DNA of 64,000 nucleotides from Amoebidium appalachense. Its lineage: Eukaryota > Ichthyosporea. The notes below the pieces were generated by a model that was not told the origin of the DNA, made no database searches, and saw only the letters and a list, made by a program, of their open reading frames with translations. Below, piece by piece: positions 1 to 12,477 of this stretch (the first letter of the stretch is position 1; every line of letters begins with the position of its first letter). The stretch covers positions 3,720,001 to 3,784,000 of the forward strand of contig CAVNZM010000003.1 of the NCBI GenBank assembly GCA_963693365.1, written 5' to 3'. Both the position numbers and the translations under genes were made by a program.

Positions 1-176
1 ACCAATCAACACATCTTCCTCCTGAGCTAAGATCAAAGCCGTAGGTGCTAAGGCAGGGGCCGAGCCATGAGACTCGGTCCCGACCTCAGACACCGACAAA
101 TACCTCCCCCCCCCTCTCCTACACTTATAAGCAAGCAACCCCGGAACCCAAGAAGACACATCCACAGACACAGCAT

Positions 177-2159
177 CTATTCCTTTCTGCTCACTCGCCC
201 CCCCTTCCCCCCCTCCCCCCCCCGTCTCTCACTATCCCCCCCCTCCCCCTCCTTCTCTTCTTCAAACAAAATATAAGCAGCACGAGAGAGAGCATCACAG
301 TCGACCATTGTTTCACCCTTGGCATAAAACAATTTATAGGAGAACTCACCGAGAGCCGCGGCCCACTTCTGCATCCTCTCGTTGACCAGACGAGTGGTGC
401 CGGCCATGGCTAGGCAGGGCTTGTGGTCGGTGTAGACCTCAAACGTCCTGCCTGCGAGTATATACCTCCATGCCTGTGAGACTGCCCAAAAGATAGCATG
501 GGACTCTCTCTCCGGATTGCTATATCTACGTTCACTTTTACTAAATGAACGACTAGCATAAGCAATCACTCTATCCTGCCCCTCCTGCACTTGATATAAC
601 ACGGCCCCCTCAGCAACCTTACTTGCATCGCACCGAACTTTAAACATCCCCCCCCCGGCCGAAAAATCAGGATGAACAAGCATACTCGAAGACTGCAAAG
701 CTAACTTAAGCTTTTCGAAAGCAGAAACAGCATCAACATTCCAATCTATTCTATTCTTCTTCTCCCCCCCCGTCTGACTAGTTAACGGCAAAGCAAGCAT
801 ACTATAGTCCTTAATATAACGACGAAGATAATTAGTTAAACCTAAAAATTGCCTTAGTTGAGTGACAGTCTGAGGACGGGGCCACTCAACTATGGCCCGG
901 ATTTTCTCCGGATCAGGGGAAAGACCATTACTAGACACAATATGACCTAAAAACTTAACCTCCGGCACACCAATCACAGTCTTGCTACCGCTAATACGAA
1001 GACCAGACTCACCCAAAGCTAAAAATACTTTTTCACAATTATTAACTAACTCCTCAAATGACCTACCTTTAATTAAAACATCATCCAAATAAGGGTGGCA
1101 TACATCCAAATGAGGGTGGAGAATTTTATACATTACCCGGCACAACATAGCTGGAGAGGAGAGCAAACCCATCGGCACCACCTTGTACTGGAACAGCTGG
1201 TCACCCAGTGCAAAGGCAGTCTTCTCCTTGCTGCTCTCCTCCAACCTTATCTGCCAAAAAGCTGCTTTTAAATCAAGTTTAGCAAAGTGAGTATAGCCGT
1301 GCAGCTGTGAAAGCTGCTCGTCTATGTTAGGGAGAGGCCATTGGTCTGCCTTAGTGATCCGATTCAGAGCCCTGTAATCGTTCACTAGGCGCCAAGACCC
1401 GTCGGGCTTCTTAACCAATAGCACCGGACTTCTCCACGGACTCGAACTATGCTCCACATGACCCTTTTTTAACATATCACTCACTATTATTAGCGCATCC
1501 GACAATTTATACTGCTCCATTCTATAGCTAGGCATCACTACCGGCCTATTATCACCTGTGTCGATCTGCATTTCAAACCCTTTAACGAAGCCTACTTCGT
1601 TATCATCGGCCAGAAATGCAAACCGAGTCCTATCAAATAACTTAGCTAGCAATTTTTTCTGTTCTACCGTCCAATCCCCCTCCTTCATACCAAACGGCAA
1701 TACTAACTCCGGGTTACCCCCATCACAAGTGGATGCATCCTTATTCACCGGAGTGCCACTTAACATTTCACCTCCTGTATTACATCGGTGCTGCTCGGGG
1801 TGAGGTTGAGGTACCTCCGGATATAGGCGGTCACCCTTAGCACCCCCCCCTCCCCCCGGCACACCAATGCCCCCGGGCAATTCCTGATGAGTTAGTGCAT
1901 GTATGTGGGGGGCCAGGTCTGTGGCCACCCTGCCCCCCACGGTGTTGGTTAACCCGTCAGATCCACGGGTTAGACCAACACCCTCCCCCCTTGCCTGCAC
2001 ATTCTCACACCCGGGGTGACCCTCCTTCCTCTTGGGGGTCGGGGGAGTGGGACCGGTGCTGTCCCGGTCCCCCCCCCCCATCGTGTCGGGTGACATTTTG
2101 GTGGCTAACGTTAAATAAAGTTGTTCCCCCTCCTCCTGAGTCACCCTTCGAGCCGGCAT
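177..2159 (-). CDS. Retroelement pol: reverse transcriptase and RNase H
   Basis: This is the longest uninterrupted piece of the element, about 660 codons. The first ~145 residues are Gly/Pro-rich linker. The RT follows, with a primer-proximal W-R-S-P-V motif, a K-L-D-L-K-A-A-F-W block and the catalytic Y-L-D-D box (around 1080-1091; the second and third catalytic aspartates). The connection region has F-L-G-H-I-V and the Ty3-type F-L-G-L-T-N-Y-L-R-R-Y-I block. RNase H shows R-C-D-A-S-K, the E-R-E-S-H-A segment and T-D-H-K-P. The last ~30 residues are low-complexity Glu/Gly/Arg, so the true end is uncertain. The frame differs from the protease region upstream. Known family function: copying the element RNA into DNA. 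Confidence 0.9.
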   Translation of the reverse strand: MPARRVTQEEGEQLYLTLATKMSPDTMGGGDRDSTGPTPPTPKRKEGHPGCENVQARGEGVGLTRGSDGLTNTVGGRVATDLAPHIHALTHQELPGGIGVPGGGGGAKGDRLYPEVPQPHPEQHRCNTGGEMLSGTPVNKDASTCDGGNPELVLPFGMKEGDWTVEQKKLLAKLFDRTRFAFLADDNEVGFVKGFEMQIDTGDNRPVVMPSYRMEQYKLSDALIIVSDMLKKGHVEHSSSPWRSPVLLVKKPDGSWRLVNDYRALNRITKADQWPLPNIDEQLSQLHGYTHFAKLDLKAAFWQIRLEESSKEKTAFALGDQLFQYKVVPMGLLSSPAMLCRVMYKILHPHLDVCHPYLDDVLIKGRSFEELVNNCEKVFLALGESGLRISGSKTVIGVPEVKFLGHIVSSNGLSPDPEKIRAIVEWPRPQTVTQLRQFLGLTNYLRRYIKDYSMLALPLTSQTGGEKKNRIDWNVDAVSAFEKLKLALQSSSMLVHPDFSAGGGMFKVRCDASKVAEGAVLYQVQEGQDRVIAYASRSFSKSERRYSNPERESHAIFWAVSQAWRYILAGRTFEVYTDHKPCLAMAGTTRLVNERMQKWAAALGEFSYKLFYAKGETMVDCDALSRAAYILFEEEKEGEGGDSERRGGEGGKGGRVSRKE

Positions 2160-2264
2160 CCTCCTTTTGGGTAATAAGAGAGACCTCTATACTACCAATC
2201 TCATTAGTGAAACTACCGACGGAAACACCTGACCTAATCACTATAGGCTCGATGCCCGGATTCA

Positions 2265-2320
2265 CTAATTCTATTTCTATTGTCTTATCCGGCTAATTCT
2301 ATTTCTATTGTCTTATCCGG
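2265..2320. repeat. 28 bp perfect tandem duplication in the retroelement
   Basis: Bases 2265-2292 and 2293-2320 are identical. Because 28 is not a multiple of three, the duplication shifts the frame. The open frame before it (2692 downward) is continued after it in the frame that a single copy would preserve. It therefore looks like a recent slippage or repair event that disabled the polyprotein. Confidence 0.9.
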
Positions 2321-2994
2321 CCATACCCTACTAAGGGTCCATTGGGCCACCTCCTGAAATGGGGTTTTCGGAGTAAAAACCCCTAAATCCCCTATCCTAA
2401 CATGATTGCCGGCCCGGACACGTACCGTTTGGCACTGATAAGGCTCGATTACTACTTCAGCTACCGTTCTAGCACCAGACTGATAACCGTCGAGCCCATC
2501 ATGGGTTTTAATTTTAACGCCGGACTGCAATTCTAAAACATTCGTACGTTCAAACAAAGCATTCACATGTCTACGGAAAAATGGGGCTCCCAACAAAACA
2601 CTTTGAGCTAAATCCTTAACCACATAACAAGCAATATGCATAGCCTGGCCACCTATCTCACACGGCAACACACAAACACCTTCCACAGACATACTACTAT
2701 TATTAGCACTACCTAAGGCTGTGCTAGAAGCATCTAATATAGGAATTTCCCCCCGGCCTGATTAAAACGACGAATAAACGAAGCATGCACACAATTAACC
2801 TGAGCCCCTCCATCGAGCAAAGCAACAGCCTTCAACTTACCATCAGCTAACCATACGTCTATATAATGCCGGCTAAAACCAACTAAATCCTCCTCCAATT
2901 CAAGCAACACATCATCACTCACTCCCAATCCCTGCCCACGAAGACTCACACCCTCGATACCTACGTGCAACATACCTACTTGTGGTGCCTGCAC
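2285..2994 (-). pseudogene. Retroelement aspartic-protease region, frame-broken
   Basis: Two adjoining frames (2734-2994, then 2285-2692) encode a retropepsin-like segment. The expected active-site block is seen as A-L-L-D-G-G-A-Q-V-N at about 2800-2830, where the family normally has D-S/T-G. The residue after the catalytic Asp is Gly, which would be expected to impair catalysis. A hydrophobic L-L-G-A-P-F-F-R-R segment downstream resembles the second conserved protease block (I/L-L-G). The frame ends at 2285, inside a perfect 28 bp tandem duplication. Confidence 0.65.
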
Positions 2995-3331
2995 GGGTGG
3001 GGTGGGGTGTGTATGTGATGTGGGTGGTGGTGGAGTGTGTGTGTGTGATGTGTGGGTGGGTGGTGTGTGTGTGTGTGGTGTATGTGTGGGTGTGTGTGTG
3101 GGTGTAGGTGTGTCTGCAACCGTCGTATGTTGTTGTGGTGGTGTGTTTCTATGTGTCTGTGCCTTCCCCCCCTTCCCCCTTTACTCGTGTGTGTCCCCCC
3201 CCCTCCCGGAAACAATGGCACAGAAACCCCCTCCGGTGTGGTTAGAACAAACACCGGGTTGGGACAAGAAACACTGAGACCATCCACTTGTGGCTGGGGA
3301 ACCTCCCCCAACCACAAAACATTCACACCAT

Positions 3332-4297
3332 TCATACCTTTGGTAGAGTCACCCCACAAACATTCATGCCATACCACCTCGACGCTGTCTTGAGGACCCA
3401 CGACGATGCCCGGCTCCCACACGTATCGGGGCGGTGAGGGGGCAAAGGGAAGCTTAACCTGGGGTGGGGGAGGGTGAAGGTTCTCTGCAACCTGGGGGGG
3501 ACCGATACTGTCCCCCCCCCCTCCCTCAGTGACCCCAGCTTCCCCCTCCCCCGGAACTCAATAGCTCTTGTAACTACGGCAATATGCAGCAGAGTGCCCT
3601 TGCCGGCCACAAAAGTAACATGCACCAAAGAAGGGGCCAGGGGGGACTTCAAAACCTTGGCGCAAAGCATAACCGGGAGCCCGGTCATGCTGGGGGGCCC
3701 ACCGTGTGCACCACGGCCCCCCCTTCCCCCCTGCCCCCCTCGGCCTCTCTCACCACCATTTCCACCCCTCCCTCTACCCTGCCCACCACCACGAGCAAGA
3801 TAAGGGGCAAACCTCTCGGTGAACTGCTGCTGTTGTCCTCCACGTCCACCTCGGCCACGACCGCCGTGTCCACCCCGGTCGCCGCCACGGCCACCTCGGA
3901 AGCCGAAGCCCCCTCGGCCAGAAAAGACGGCCTGGGAGAGCTCGGCAACCTGCTTGACCAACATGGTGAGTGCATCTGGCTGTTCACCCTCTTTTTTCTC
4001 TTTTTCCCCCTTCTGTCCACTCTCCTTCTTTTTCTTGTCTACTTCCATCACCTCCTTTTTATCCCTCTTATTGAACTTCACCTCGTGCATGGCAAGCAAG
4101 TGACGTTTAACATGCAACACCACCTCATCTACATCATCATGCTCCCCAAACATGCGTGCAGTGTCTGTGTTTACAGAGAGAGCCTTACGAGCAAACTCGA
4201 ATTTTTCCCTATCACTCACGTCACCAGCTAACTCACAAAGGTCCTCAAAGACCCGATATTCCCTCTCAAAGAATGCACGAGCTTCTACGGGGGACAT
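3332..4297 (-). pseudogene. Gag-like region with Gly/Arg-rich stretch and frameshifted zinc knuckle
   Basis: The first ~100 residues are charged and helical-looking, followed by a Lys-rich segment, an R-G-G/G-G-R-G box region (about residues 125-200) and low-complexity sequence. At 3579-3620 a different minus-strand frame encodes C-Y-F-C-G-R-Q-G-H-S-A-A-Y-C, a perfect C-x2-C-x4-H-x4-C retroviral-type zinc knuckle. That frame is the one used by the upstream gag part (4266-4901) and by the RT, so the Gly-rich middle sits in a shifted frame. Gag would package element RNA into particles; the knuckle would bind nucleic acid. Confidence 0.7.
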
Positions 4298-4901
4298 ATC
4301 TAGTGTGGGAAAGGTATACTTCCATTCTCTGAGCTGGGCCCGGAAGGTACGGTGTCATACGGCGCCGGTCGGCCGTCAGGTATCGGCCGACGAGCCGGGC
4401 CGTATACTCGAGCTCGTTTTCCGGCCGTGTGAAGGCCTCGAGCTCCCCGTCCACGTCGTCGGTGCTGTTCTCGTCCTCGTCGTCGGGGATGAACCGTGCG
4501 GCCAGACGTTTCTGGCCGAGTGTCCGGGACACCATCTCGTCCCTCCCCTCGTCGTACTGCTGCTCGTATATACGAGCCGTCACCTGGGGGGCCTGCTCGG
4601 CCCGGTACGGGTGCTCCTCCATCAGGGTGCATAAGTCGGCCATTGTTTTGTGGTCGATGCACTGTTTGATCATTAAGCACGAGGCCGCCACAGTGGGGGC
4701 CTTCTTTGTGTCTAACACTAGTGTGGGTGTGTTAGCTAGGAGTGTCCTAAGCCACCTAGGGATTTCCGAGTCGTGTTTGAGTGTAAAACTGAAAGCTGTG
4801 GTCTGTCTAACGTCTAGTGTATGAACCTGTGGTACCTGTGTGTGCAGGGAGCTATCCTCCGCTGCCAATGCGTAGAACATGTCTACGTTAAACTTAGCCA
4901 T
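4266..4901 (-). pseudogene. Gag-like N-terminal region
   Basis: An open frame of about 211 codons starts at a good ATG (4901) and has a normal, non-repetitive amino-acid composition, with a W-L-R-T-L-L segment, and acidic Asp/Glu clusters near residue 140-150. It overlaps the next gag frame by about 30 bases, and the continuation reads in a +1 frame, so a frameshift (mutational or programmed) lies near 4310. I assign gag by position only; no capsid motif is decisive. Confidence 0.5.
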
Positions 4902-4939
4902 TGTGTGGTGTGTGCCCTAACTCGTGTGGTTGTGGTTAT

Positions 4940-4974
<35 letters not shown>

Positions 4975-5701
4975 TGTGTTTGAGGTGTAGCAACAGCCCA
5001 GAAGGAACTGTCACCGCGTTACCCTAGCGCGAAAAACCGCACTAAAAGAAAGGTGTAGCTTGTCGTATCCTAATGTATGTGTACTAGAGACGCGGCACTC
5101 TACTAAGTGTACCCACACGAAAAGGAACGAACGTGTACAGAAAAACGGTAAAGTTTATTAAGACCAGGCTCCGACGGGCAAACTTAGATCCGTACGGATT
5201 GAGTCTAAGTTACGACTGAGGCCATCAAGGCCGTGCCCTACAAGATCATCATCACCTGGCCCCCTACGATGCCACATTCCATTAACATTCCGATCTACTT
5301 TTATCGTGCGCCTGCACGAGCTAAGTCGATCTACTCAACTAATATATTTATCCAAGTCTCACCCCTCACCCTCCCCCTAGTGGCACCGCAGAGTCTAAAT
5401 CTACATTTCATACTATCCTCCCCCCCCCTCCCTCCCCCCCTTTCCTCTACATCTAAATATATAAATACGTTTGGCAACATATACTATCAAACCTTGCCAA
5501 TCCTTACAAAAGGGCTTCTGCCCGAACAATGACATTCCTAAGTCCTCCTACGATCTATCCTACACACTAATTAGAATTCTATTGGACGGCTGTCCCGGCT
5601 GACGTGGTCCAATGCCCTGCGCCGGCAGAGGCAAGATGCACGCAGCTGTACAGCTATCTTGAGGCCCCGGACTTGATCTTGATGATCTGTGGACCCGGGC
5701 C

Positions 5702-5738
<37 letters not shown>

Positions 5739-7626
5739 ATCTCGATCGTAGACTTAGGCTAATCTGCTGAGACGGATTAGTATATGTCACACACCCACCA
5801 TAGTTTTCATGGTTCGTTAGATGTCAATTAACAGTTATTCATACATATTCTTTTAGAGTATTTATTTTATTTTTTCAAAATAATAAACTCCCGTACTTGT
5901 CTCTGATTTCATGTCCATGAGTCTCGGGGAGCCACGACGGTAGCAAGAAATGGTCTTGCCTCCGGCAAGAGGTTTTGCTCCATTAATAAATAACTTGATA
6001 AACAAAACGACAAGCAATTCTTGTATAAGCAACATGGGGTGTCCGGCGACTATTTCGTAGCGAAAACAGGCAAAAACCATAATTCAATCATAGACGATCG
6101 ACCTCGAGGCAAGGTGGTAAGAGGCTATGCAAGACGGGTTTTGATGATTTTAGCGATGTAGGCGTAATGTCGGAGCACCCCGACTGCTTATATCATTTTT
6201 GTGCGCCTTTTTATTTCCTAAAACTTTTTCTTATGGGCGAAACCCAACTTTTTAAGTAAAATCGGGGAATAACTGCTTTTGAGAGGCTGTCGGTCTGAGA
6301 TTTTGGCCTGTCACCGCCTGAGCGGCCCTTACCTTGGCCCTTACTTTTGGCGCAACCAATCACAAGATTCAAATTGTTCCGGTGAGCCATATAAGGTTAG
6401 GCAGAATTTGAAAAAAAAACATTTCTAAACCGGTCTATAAATCAACTTGCACGTGTACCTGGCAAGTTTTCTGGCGAGATCCAGCAAATCAAGTTGTAAG
6501 CCGCGGCATGCCGGCATGCCGAGGCCTAGGCATGCATGGCCATGTACCGTGACACGCGACAAAGTACATATACAATGGCTGTATGGTGCATATAGCAGAT
6601 AAAGAGGTTTGCAGTGCGTGTACAGGACCGAAATATGATATGAGACTTGTTCCATGTGTCTGTAACGGAGCCAATCTTTTTCGGAACGGCACCCCGCTGC
6701 GTAAGTCACACTGACCCGGGCCCGGGCTTCCCAGGAGTGGGACGATTTCTATTCATCTTGTACGTGGAGTGGGGACAGGTGATTGTGGTCCGCAGACCGC
6801 ATACCGTGATACAAAACAACCAATCATTACGGAATTTCCCCACATTCCAGTGGATAAACCTATTTGGCTCTGCATTCATTCGACAGGGGGCATGTAATAT
6901 GAACCAGTCCTTGGATATTATGGTAGCCGCTAAAATTTTCATTTCATGGTTTATACTGTTAACATTTATCTATGGAAAAATATATGTAAGAGACGATAGA
7001 TTTTTATGACAAATAAGGAGGGTAGCATAAGCAATCTATCAAGCCCTTTTGAGGAAGCACCCCATATCGTGCAATAGTGGCTCCCGGATGGGCTGCAGAT
7101 ATCGATCTGCATATTTACACTCTAAACCTCCAATGTGGGCTCAACGTTAAAATGTTGATTTCCAAAAAAAATTGCAATTTATATTTCACAACACAAGCTG
7201 TAATGCTTTTGCCGTTATATGTTATTACTTAAACCATTTTGTGATTTTTTAATATAAAAATAAGTGGAAGATATGGTTTTATTTGTCCGTTTACATTCTT
7301 GAAAGAGGATTTAGAGGAGTTAATAGAGGTGCGGATATCCCAAAGCCATAAGAGTTTAAGGAGCCATGTCACCAAGTTGAACGGCGGGTATATCAAACTT
7401 TTTGCTGTTATCGAAGTTCAGTACTCCACACACATACGTATACGTCTTACACCTGAGTTATCTTCTTTTTCCTTTGCTAGTTTGAGGCATACAAGCATAA
7501 ACATTTACTAGCAAATATGTTAGCTCACACAGTACAGCACATGTAAGGTGATATATTGTGTTTTTTGTGCAAGCATCGCAACAACAACCTCGCAAGTAGG
7601 ATCCGTTAATAACTTTTCTCTTAAAG
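4902..7626. other. Intergenic: retroelement leader side, homopolymers, AT-rich tract
   Basis: Next to gag lies a run of about 32 T (4942-4973), then ~800 bases that may include the element leader and 5' LTR, which cannot be delimited. A run of 35 C sits at 5703-5737. From about 5800 to 7600 the base composition becomes AT-rich and non-repetitive. Scattered open frames there are short, have no motif and are not conserved in frame, so I see no gene. Confidence 0.6.
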
Positions 7627-10536
7627 ATGGCAGCCGCAGTGACATGCCAACCCATGCTGCGCCGCACAGGCGCGCAGCTGGACGGCAAATACTCATACAA
7701 CCAGATATGTGTTGTGCCGAAGGAAAAAACACACACAGAAAACAACAACATGTACATGCACTCTCAGGCAAGCACGCATCGCCGACCTACATGTGACTCA
7801 CGCAGTAATGCCAAAGGGAAACATGAGAATAATCAGACAGCCACAGATTTGACAGCGCGTGCTCCCGTTAGGCGGGTACAAAATGATGCTCATACAGCAC
7901 CACAAAGCGAAGAAACAATGCAGGCGAATACAGAATTGAAACCAGAGGGTCATGTTGATAGCCACGAATCTCTGGCTCCAGAAGACCTGGCTCTGGAAAT
8001 TGCAATGGCTGGGGAGGAGGTGAGTAGAACGGGTGATTGCTGTTGTGCTTGCTGCTTTGTAGATGTGCATGCAGGCGCATGTGTTTTTGTTTAAAATGTT
8101 CGAAGGCATCTTTTTAAGAAGATTATACTGCTTCTCCTTGGCTGAGGAGATATCGAGTCCCTATTTTTTGTCTGAAATCTGTCCTACACGTGTGCACGAC
8201 AGAACCAATGGCATTTTGTTATGCAGGAAGACAAGTTGAGATGATGGTCTGTGGAAAGCGGGCGTTTTGAAAATGTGCCAGGAAGGAAGAAAGTGTTGTG
8301 CATATAGAGGAGTAGGAATGCTGGAAGTCATGTTACACCTATGTTACACAAGCACATGTGCAACCATATGGACTTTTCCAAGGTTTTCTCGAGATTCACG
8401 GGGACAGGGGGATATGTCTTGGTTGTTGGTTACATACACGGCATTCTCAATGCCTTGTGAATTGATTGATTGCTGATTTTATCATCATCTCAGATAACCG
8501 CCGGCCTTGCATCTGTGGATGCCCTGACAAAAGAGGTTCTACGCCACACATGCTCCGTCCCGGTGGGCGACCTACCGAACTGTCCCCGCCAAAACCATTT
8601 CTACAAACCTCTAACGCGCACAGCGTCTTTAAGTTACACACCTGACTCTCGGCATCTCCCACCCGATGTTGTTGCCGTTCCGTTAAAGAAAGAGGGTTCA
8701 CACGGCGTTTATGGGAGCTACGACACCGCAGGGCTTCAGGGGGACAACGGAAGCGTAAAATCGGGCAGTGGTATGTTTTCGTTTTTACTCAAGCCCAAAT
8801 TTTCGTCGGCATCGCGAAAGGCGAAAAACACGCTCTCTACCACGAGCGATATCAGTCATGGGGGAAGCATAACGAGTGTGGGTGGGATGGAGTGGTCTAC
8901 TACCAGCGTTGGGAACACAGGATATGCACCGGTGAGTCTTTTCTCCTCTAATTTTTATTCAGAATAGAGGTTGGTTTGCTTGCCCTACTACACTTTGGGC
9001 AGTGTTTTTCTTATATTTCTTATGAACAGTCTTGCTGTAAGTTGCATGCAAGGATTCGTGCCCACTATACATACTTACACGCACACATGCATGCACCACG
9101 AGACGCACAGACACAGATTTAACCTCCCTCCCCTCCCCTCCCTCCCCCCTCTCTCTGCAACGTGTTCCTCGTTGAGAATGTGTCTCATAGCCAAATCTAT
9201 GTGCATCACGACATTTACTGTCAGCACTTGGTCTAAAATTACTCAGTCCCAAGTTTATTTCATGTGTGGCACTTTTGGTGTCCTCCTCTCCCTCTCTACC
9301 TTACCATCCCCCACCCCACCCTCCCCCCCGGGCATATGTCGAACGTCGTTATTCACGATCTTTTACACATCCCCTCCCCCCTCCCCCCCCCCCCTCCCCC
9401 CAGCCCTCGCTCCTTTTCCTCTTCCTCCTCCTCCTCATTACCCCCACTTTCCTTGTTACTAACTCTTGGTTATTATACTTTTGCAGCATCACGGAGCAGA
9501 CAACAACGGCCATGAAGATGGCCTCCAATTCTCCACCACCCACCTCCCTGCCGGATGCACAGCAAAGCGAAGAAATAGCACGGCGTCTCTCTACTCCACC
9601 CACTCCACCATATCTACCGGCTCGATGGGGTCGGGGGTTCCCCACCACCTCCTCTCGGAGCCGCATCCGTTGAACTCCAAACGCAGGAGCAACTCCCTCA
9701 CGCGTGTGTTTTCCGAAGTGGTGAATGCCGCGCTCAACATTGGAGATTATGCCGTCGACGTCGCGTGCGACGCCGTAACATCAGCGAAGCCCCACCAACC
9801 AAAACATGTACACAGTGGAACCCTTGCCCCGCCTACTACTCTCCCGAGCATCCCTGCCGAATCCCGTGACTGTGACTCTCAGCCCTTGACACGCACCAAG
9901 AGCCACAGTGACATCGAAACCTCGCTAGCCGGTGGCCGTTCAAACGGTGAACGGACGGGTTCCGACGGACACCACAGTGCGTTCGGCGAGCTCCGGTCGA
10001 CGCTTCGTCGGTCTTTCACCGCGAAAGTTGACTCGGCCACAGGTAGAAAAGAATTGCTTCGCGACCGCGCAAGACGCGGCTCCACGAATGCTGCCGAAAG
10101 CCCATCGCTTGATTTTTCGCCGAAATCGGAAGGCGCCGGGTCGTCCCGTTCAAAGAACAGTGGTGGTCCGTCGATCATCACAGCGACGCCGTCAAACGGC
10201 GACCTCGAATACGACGGGATCTCCCTGCACACTTCGCGGGATGCGATGGCACGGTTGGGTCCTTCTGCCGGCAGCAACAGCAAGATTCACTTGCAGTCTC
10301 CGATGAATGTTCTCGGAAGGAAATCGAGTGCGCCAGAGCCAACCACGGGTTCTCATGAGGGTAGCCAACATGATTTCCCCAAGTGTCATTCAAGCCCCCG
10401 CCTGCCGGCCATCCAGTCGTATACCCCCCCGACGCTCCAACCCGTGATACAGCGAAACGCGGACTTGTGGGATAAGGTTGTGCAGGCGAAGCTGTCGGTC
10501 AATAATCAGCCAGGTGCAAGTGGCCGTAGAGCATAA
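7627..10536 (+). CDS. Unrecognised Ser-rich protein, three exons, 626 aa
   Basis: I do not recognise this protein. Proposed exons are 7627-8019, 8494-8931 and 9487-10536 (TAA). All three are phase 0, with GTGAGT donors and TCAG/GCAG acceptors, giving 626 residues. The start ATG follows a purine (AAAGATGG). The product is hydrophilic and rich in Ser/Thr/Asn/His, with no transmembrane segment or signal peptide. It is probably mostly disordered, with two candidate ordered or motif-like segments: a Phe-rich G-M-F-S-F-L-L-K-P-K-F patch near residue 222-232 and a helix around S-L-T-R-V-F-S-E-V-V-N-A-A-L-N-I-G-D-Y near residue 350. Many R/K-x-x-S sites suggest a phosphorylated regulator or scaffold, which is inference. 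Coding nature is supported by frame continuity across three junctions and by third-position variation unlike the flanking repeats. Confidence 0.65.
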
Positions 10537-12193
10537 ACATTTCTTAAACCATTTTAGAAAATGCATATTTTTTTTTAAAAGTATGTTGTAGGAACAGAGC
10601 TGCATTTAGTACTATCGTTTTGGGTGTTTTGTTTTGTGGAAGATGAGTAGCCGATTCACACTTGTGAGGATGGTGTGGTGTATGTACTGTCACAGTGTAA
10701 TGAACAAAGCAGGAATTCGAGTCCGAGACTACAGGCACACACATACACACCATACACACACACACACGCGTGCGTGTGCACACGCACACACGCACGTATG
10801 CATGCACTTGTATACATACAACGTCTTCTCGCTGGCTCGTATTTCGAGCAAACTGACATACACTGTTGTACTGACCCACATATACACGGCACGTATCACA
10901 TTTTCGGTTTATTGCGATGAAGTTTGGACGAAGAACAGGGCAGTTATGATAACAGTAGTTGAATGAGTGAAAGCGTATGAATTAGTGTATTCAGCCTGCG
11001 GAGAGGGAATCCCGTAAGATGAGGCTATCATGTAGATGCATTGATCCCGTTTTGTAAATCGCACTATTACACACGTGATTGCGTACATATGTGAATGTGG
11101 GAACCGCATTGTATGCGGCCACTGCAGAGAGCCATATATAATAAACCATGTGTACTGGAGTCAAATGGGCCACTGTTTGTTGGCCTCGGGTTTGCGAGTT
11201 TGTTATGCATAAGGGCTCAAGAAAGCGTCTTCTAAACGGGAGGGGGGCACCCATGAGCCCACAGCGCTGGAAGTATCCGGCTTGAAGTTACACGATATTC
11301 CTACTTTTTTATTGTTTTATTCCCCACTTTTTTTTTTTTTTTTTTTGGTTTTATAATAAATTTCTTTGTTATGTGTGCATTCTGGACATCGGCCATGAGC
11401 ATGTGAAAAGTTGGTGCTTTAGATCTATAGAATTGGCGGTGGTTTACATATTCAGTTCTGAACCAATGGAAAGCTGAAAAGGTCAGGCTACACATGTGTA
11501 CACAACATGTGCACTCCCCCCCCCCCCCCCCCCCCTCCCCCCCCCCACCTTGAGCCAGGGGGAGAGGGGAGAGGGTATGTTGCATGTTGAGCGTTTGATG
11601 AGGGGGGAGGGGACGGGGGGGATGGGAGAGAGTACATTGCATGTTGAACGTTTAATGGGGGAGGGGGGAAGGGGAGGAGGGGGGAGGGGAAGGGTGGGGG
11701 GAGGGGGGGGGGGAGAGGGGGAGGGGGGAGGGGTAAAATCTTGAATGTTGAACGTTTTTAACGAATCCCCCATTAGTGAGCTGCAGCAACATTGGAAAGT
11801 AGGACCAGTAAATGCTCAATCCGACTTGGAAAGTGGGCCGGGGAGAGAGAAGACCACTCCGGAATTCGAAGCGGGGCCAAAGAGGAGGAGGAGGAGAGGC
11901 CGGGGTGGGGGGGGTGGGGGGTGGGAGGAGGGGGGGGGGGGGAAGGGGGGGGAAGAGGGCGGGGAGGGGGGGGGGGGGGGGGGGGGGGCTCAGAAATCCC
12001 CACGGCATGTGTACAAACAAGCACTTGTTTTTCTTTATGTTGCACATGCCCACTGAATCAGATTCCACTATTGCCGAAGAGCTACCGTGGCAACACCACC
12101 ACTAGCACAAAGCTGACCGCAATTTGTCGGTCACACCGCGGAAATGGACTTACACAAAAACAAACAAGTCTCTCACACCTGGCACATACGCAA

Positions 12194-12224
<31 letters not shown>

Positions 12225-12477
12225 CACACGCACACACACACAGACTCACCCAACCATGCAAACACCGGCTTAAAGCGCTTAACAACACCGAAGCAAATAG
12301 GTACGTACAAACCAATATACTCCTAGGCAGCATGAGCAAATCACCACGACCATCCCCCAAACCACACCCATATCCACCTTACGCACCACCATATTTTTGA
12401 CAAGCACGTTGACCACACCAGTACACCACAAAACGTGCCGCATCGTAGCCTAACCAATGACGTGTTCGTTTTATAAT

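Larger units (their letters stand above)
1..4901 (-). mobile_element. Ty3/gypsy-like LTR retroelement, degraded, 3' part off window
   Basis: Reading right to left on the minus strand come a gag-like region, a CCHC zinc knuckle, an aspartic-protease-like region and a reverse transcriptase/RNase H, in the usual Ty3/gypsy order. No integrase, chromodomain or 3' LTR is visible, so the element must continue left of base 1 or be truncated there. The reading frame changes several times (about 4310, 3690, 2285, 2160), and a 28 bp perfect tandem duplication accounts for one of the breaks. The 5' LTR cannot be delimited because its partner is not in the window. This is a decayed copy; the family assignment rests on domain order and RT motifs. 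Confidence 0.85.

Noticed and set aside
3002-3393. Overlapping plus-strand frames across the retroelement
   Set aside because: Cys/Val-rich translation of a GT-rich stretch and shadows of the minus-strand element frames.
6647-7009. 120-codon open frame in AT-rich intergenic DNA
   Set aside because: No motif, no splice partners and an overlapping antisense frame of similar length. Chance is sufficient.
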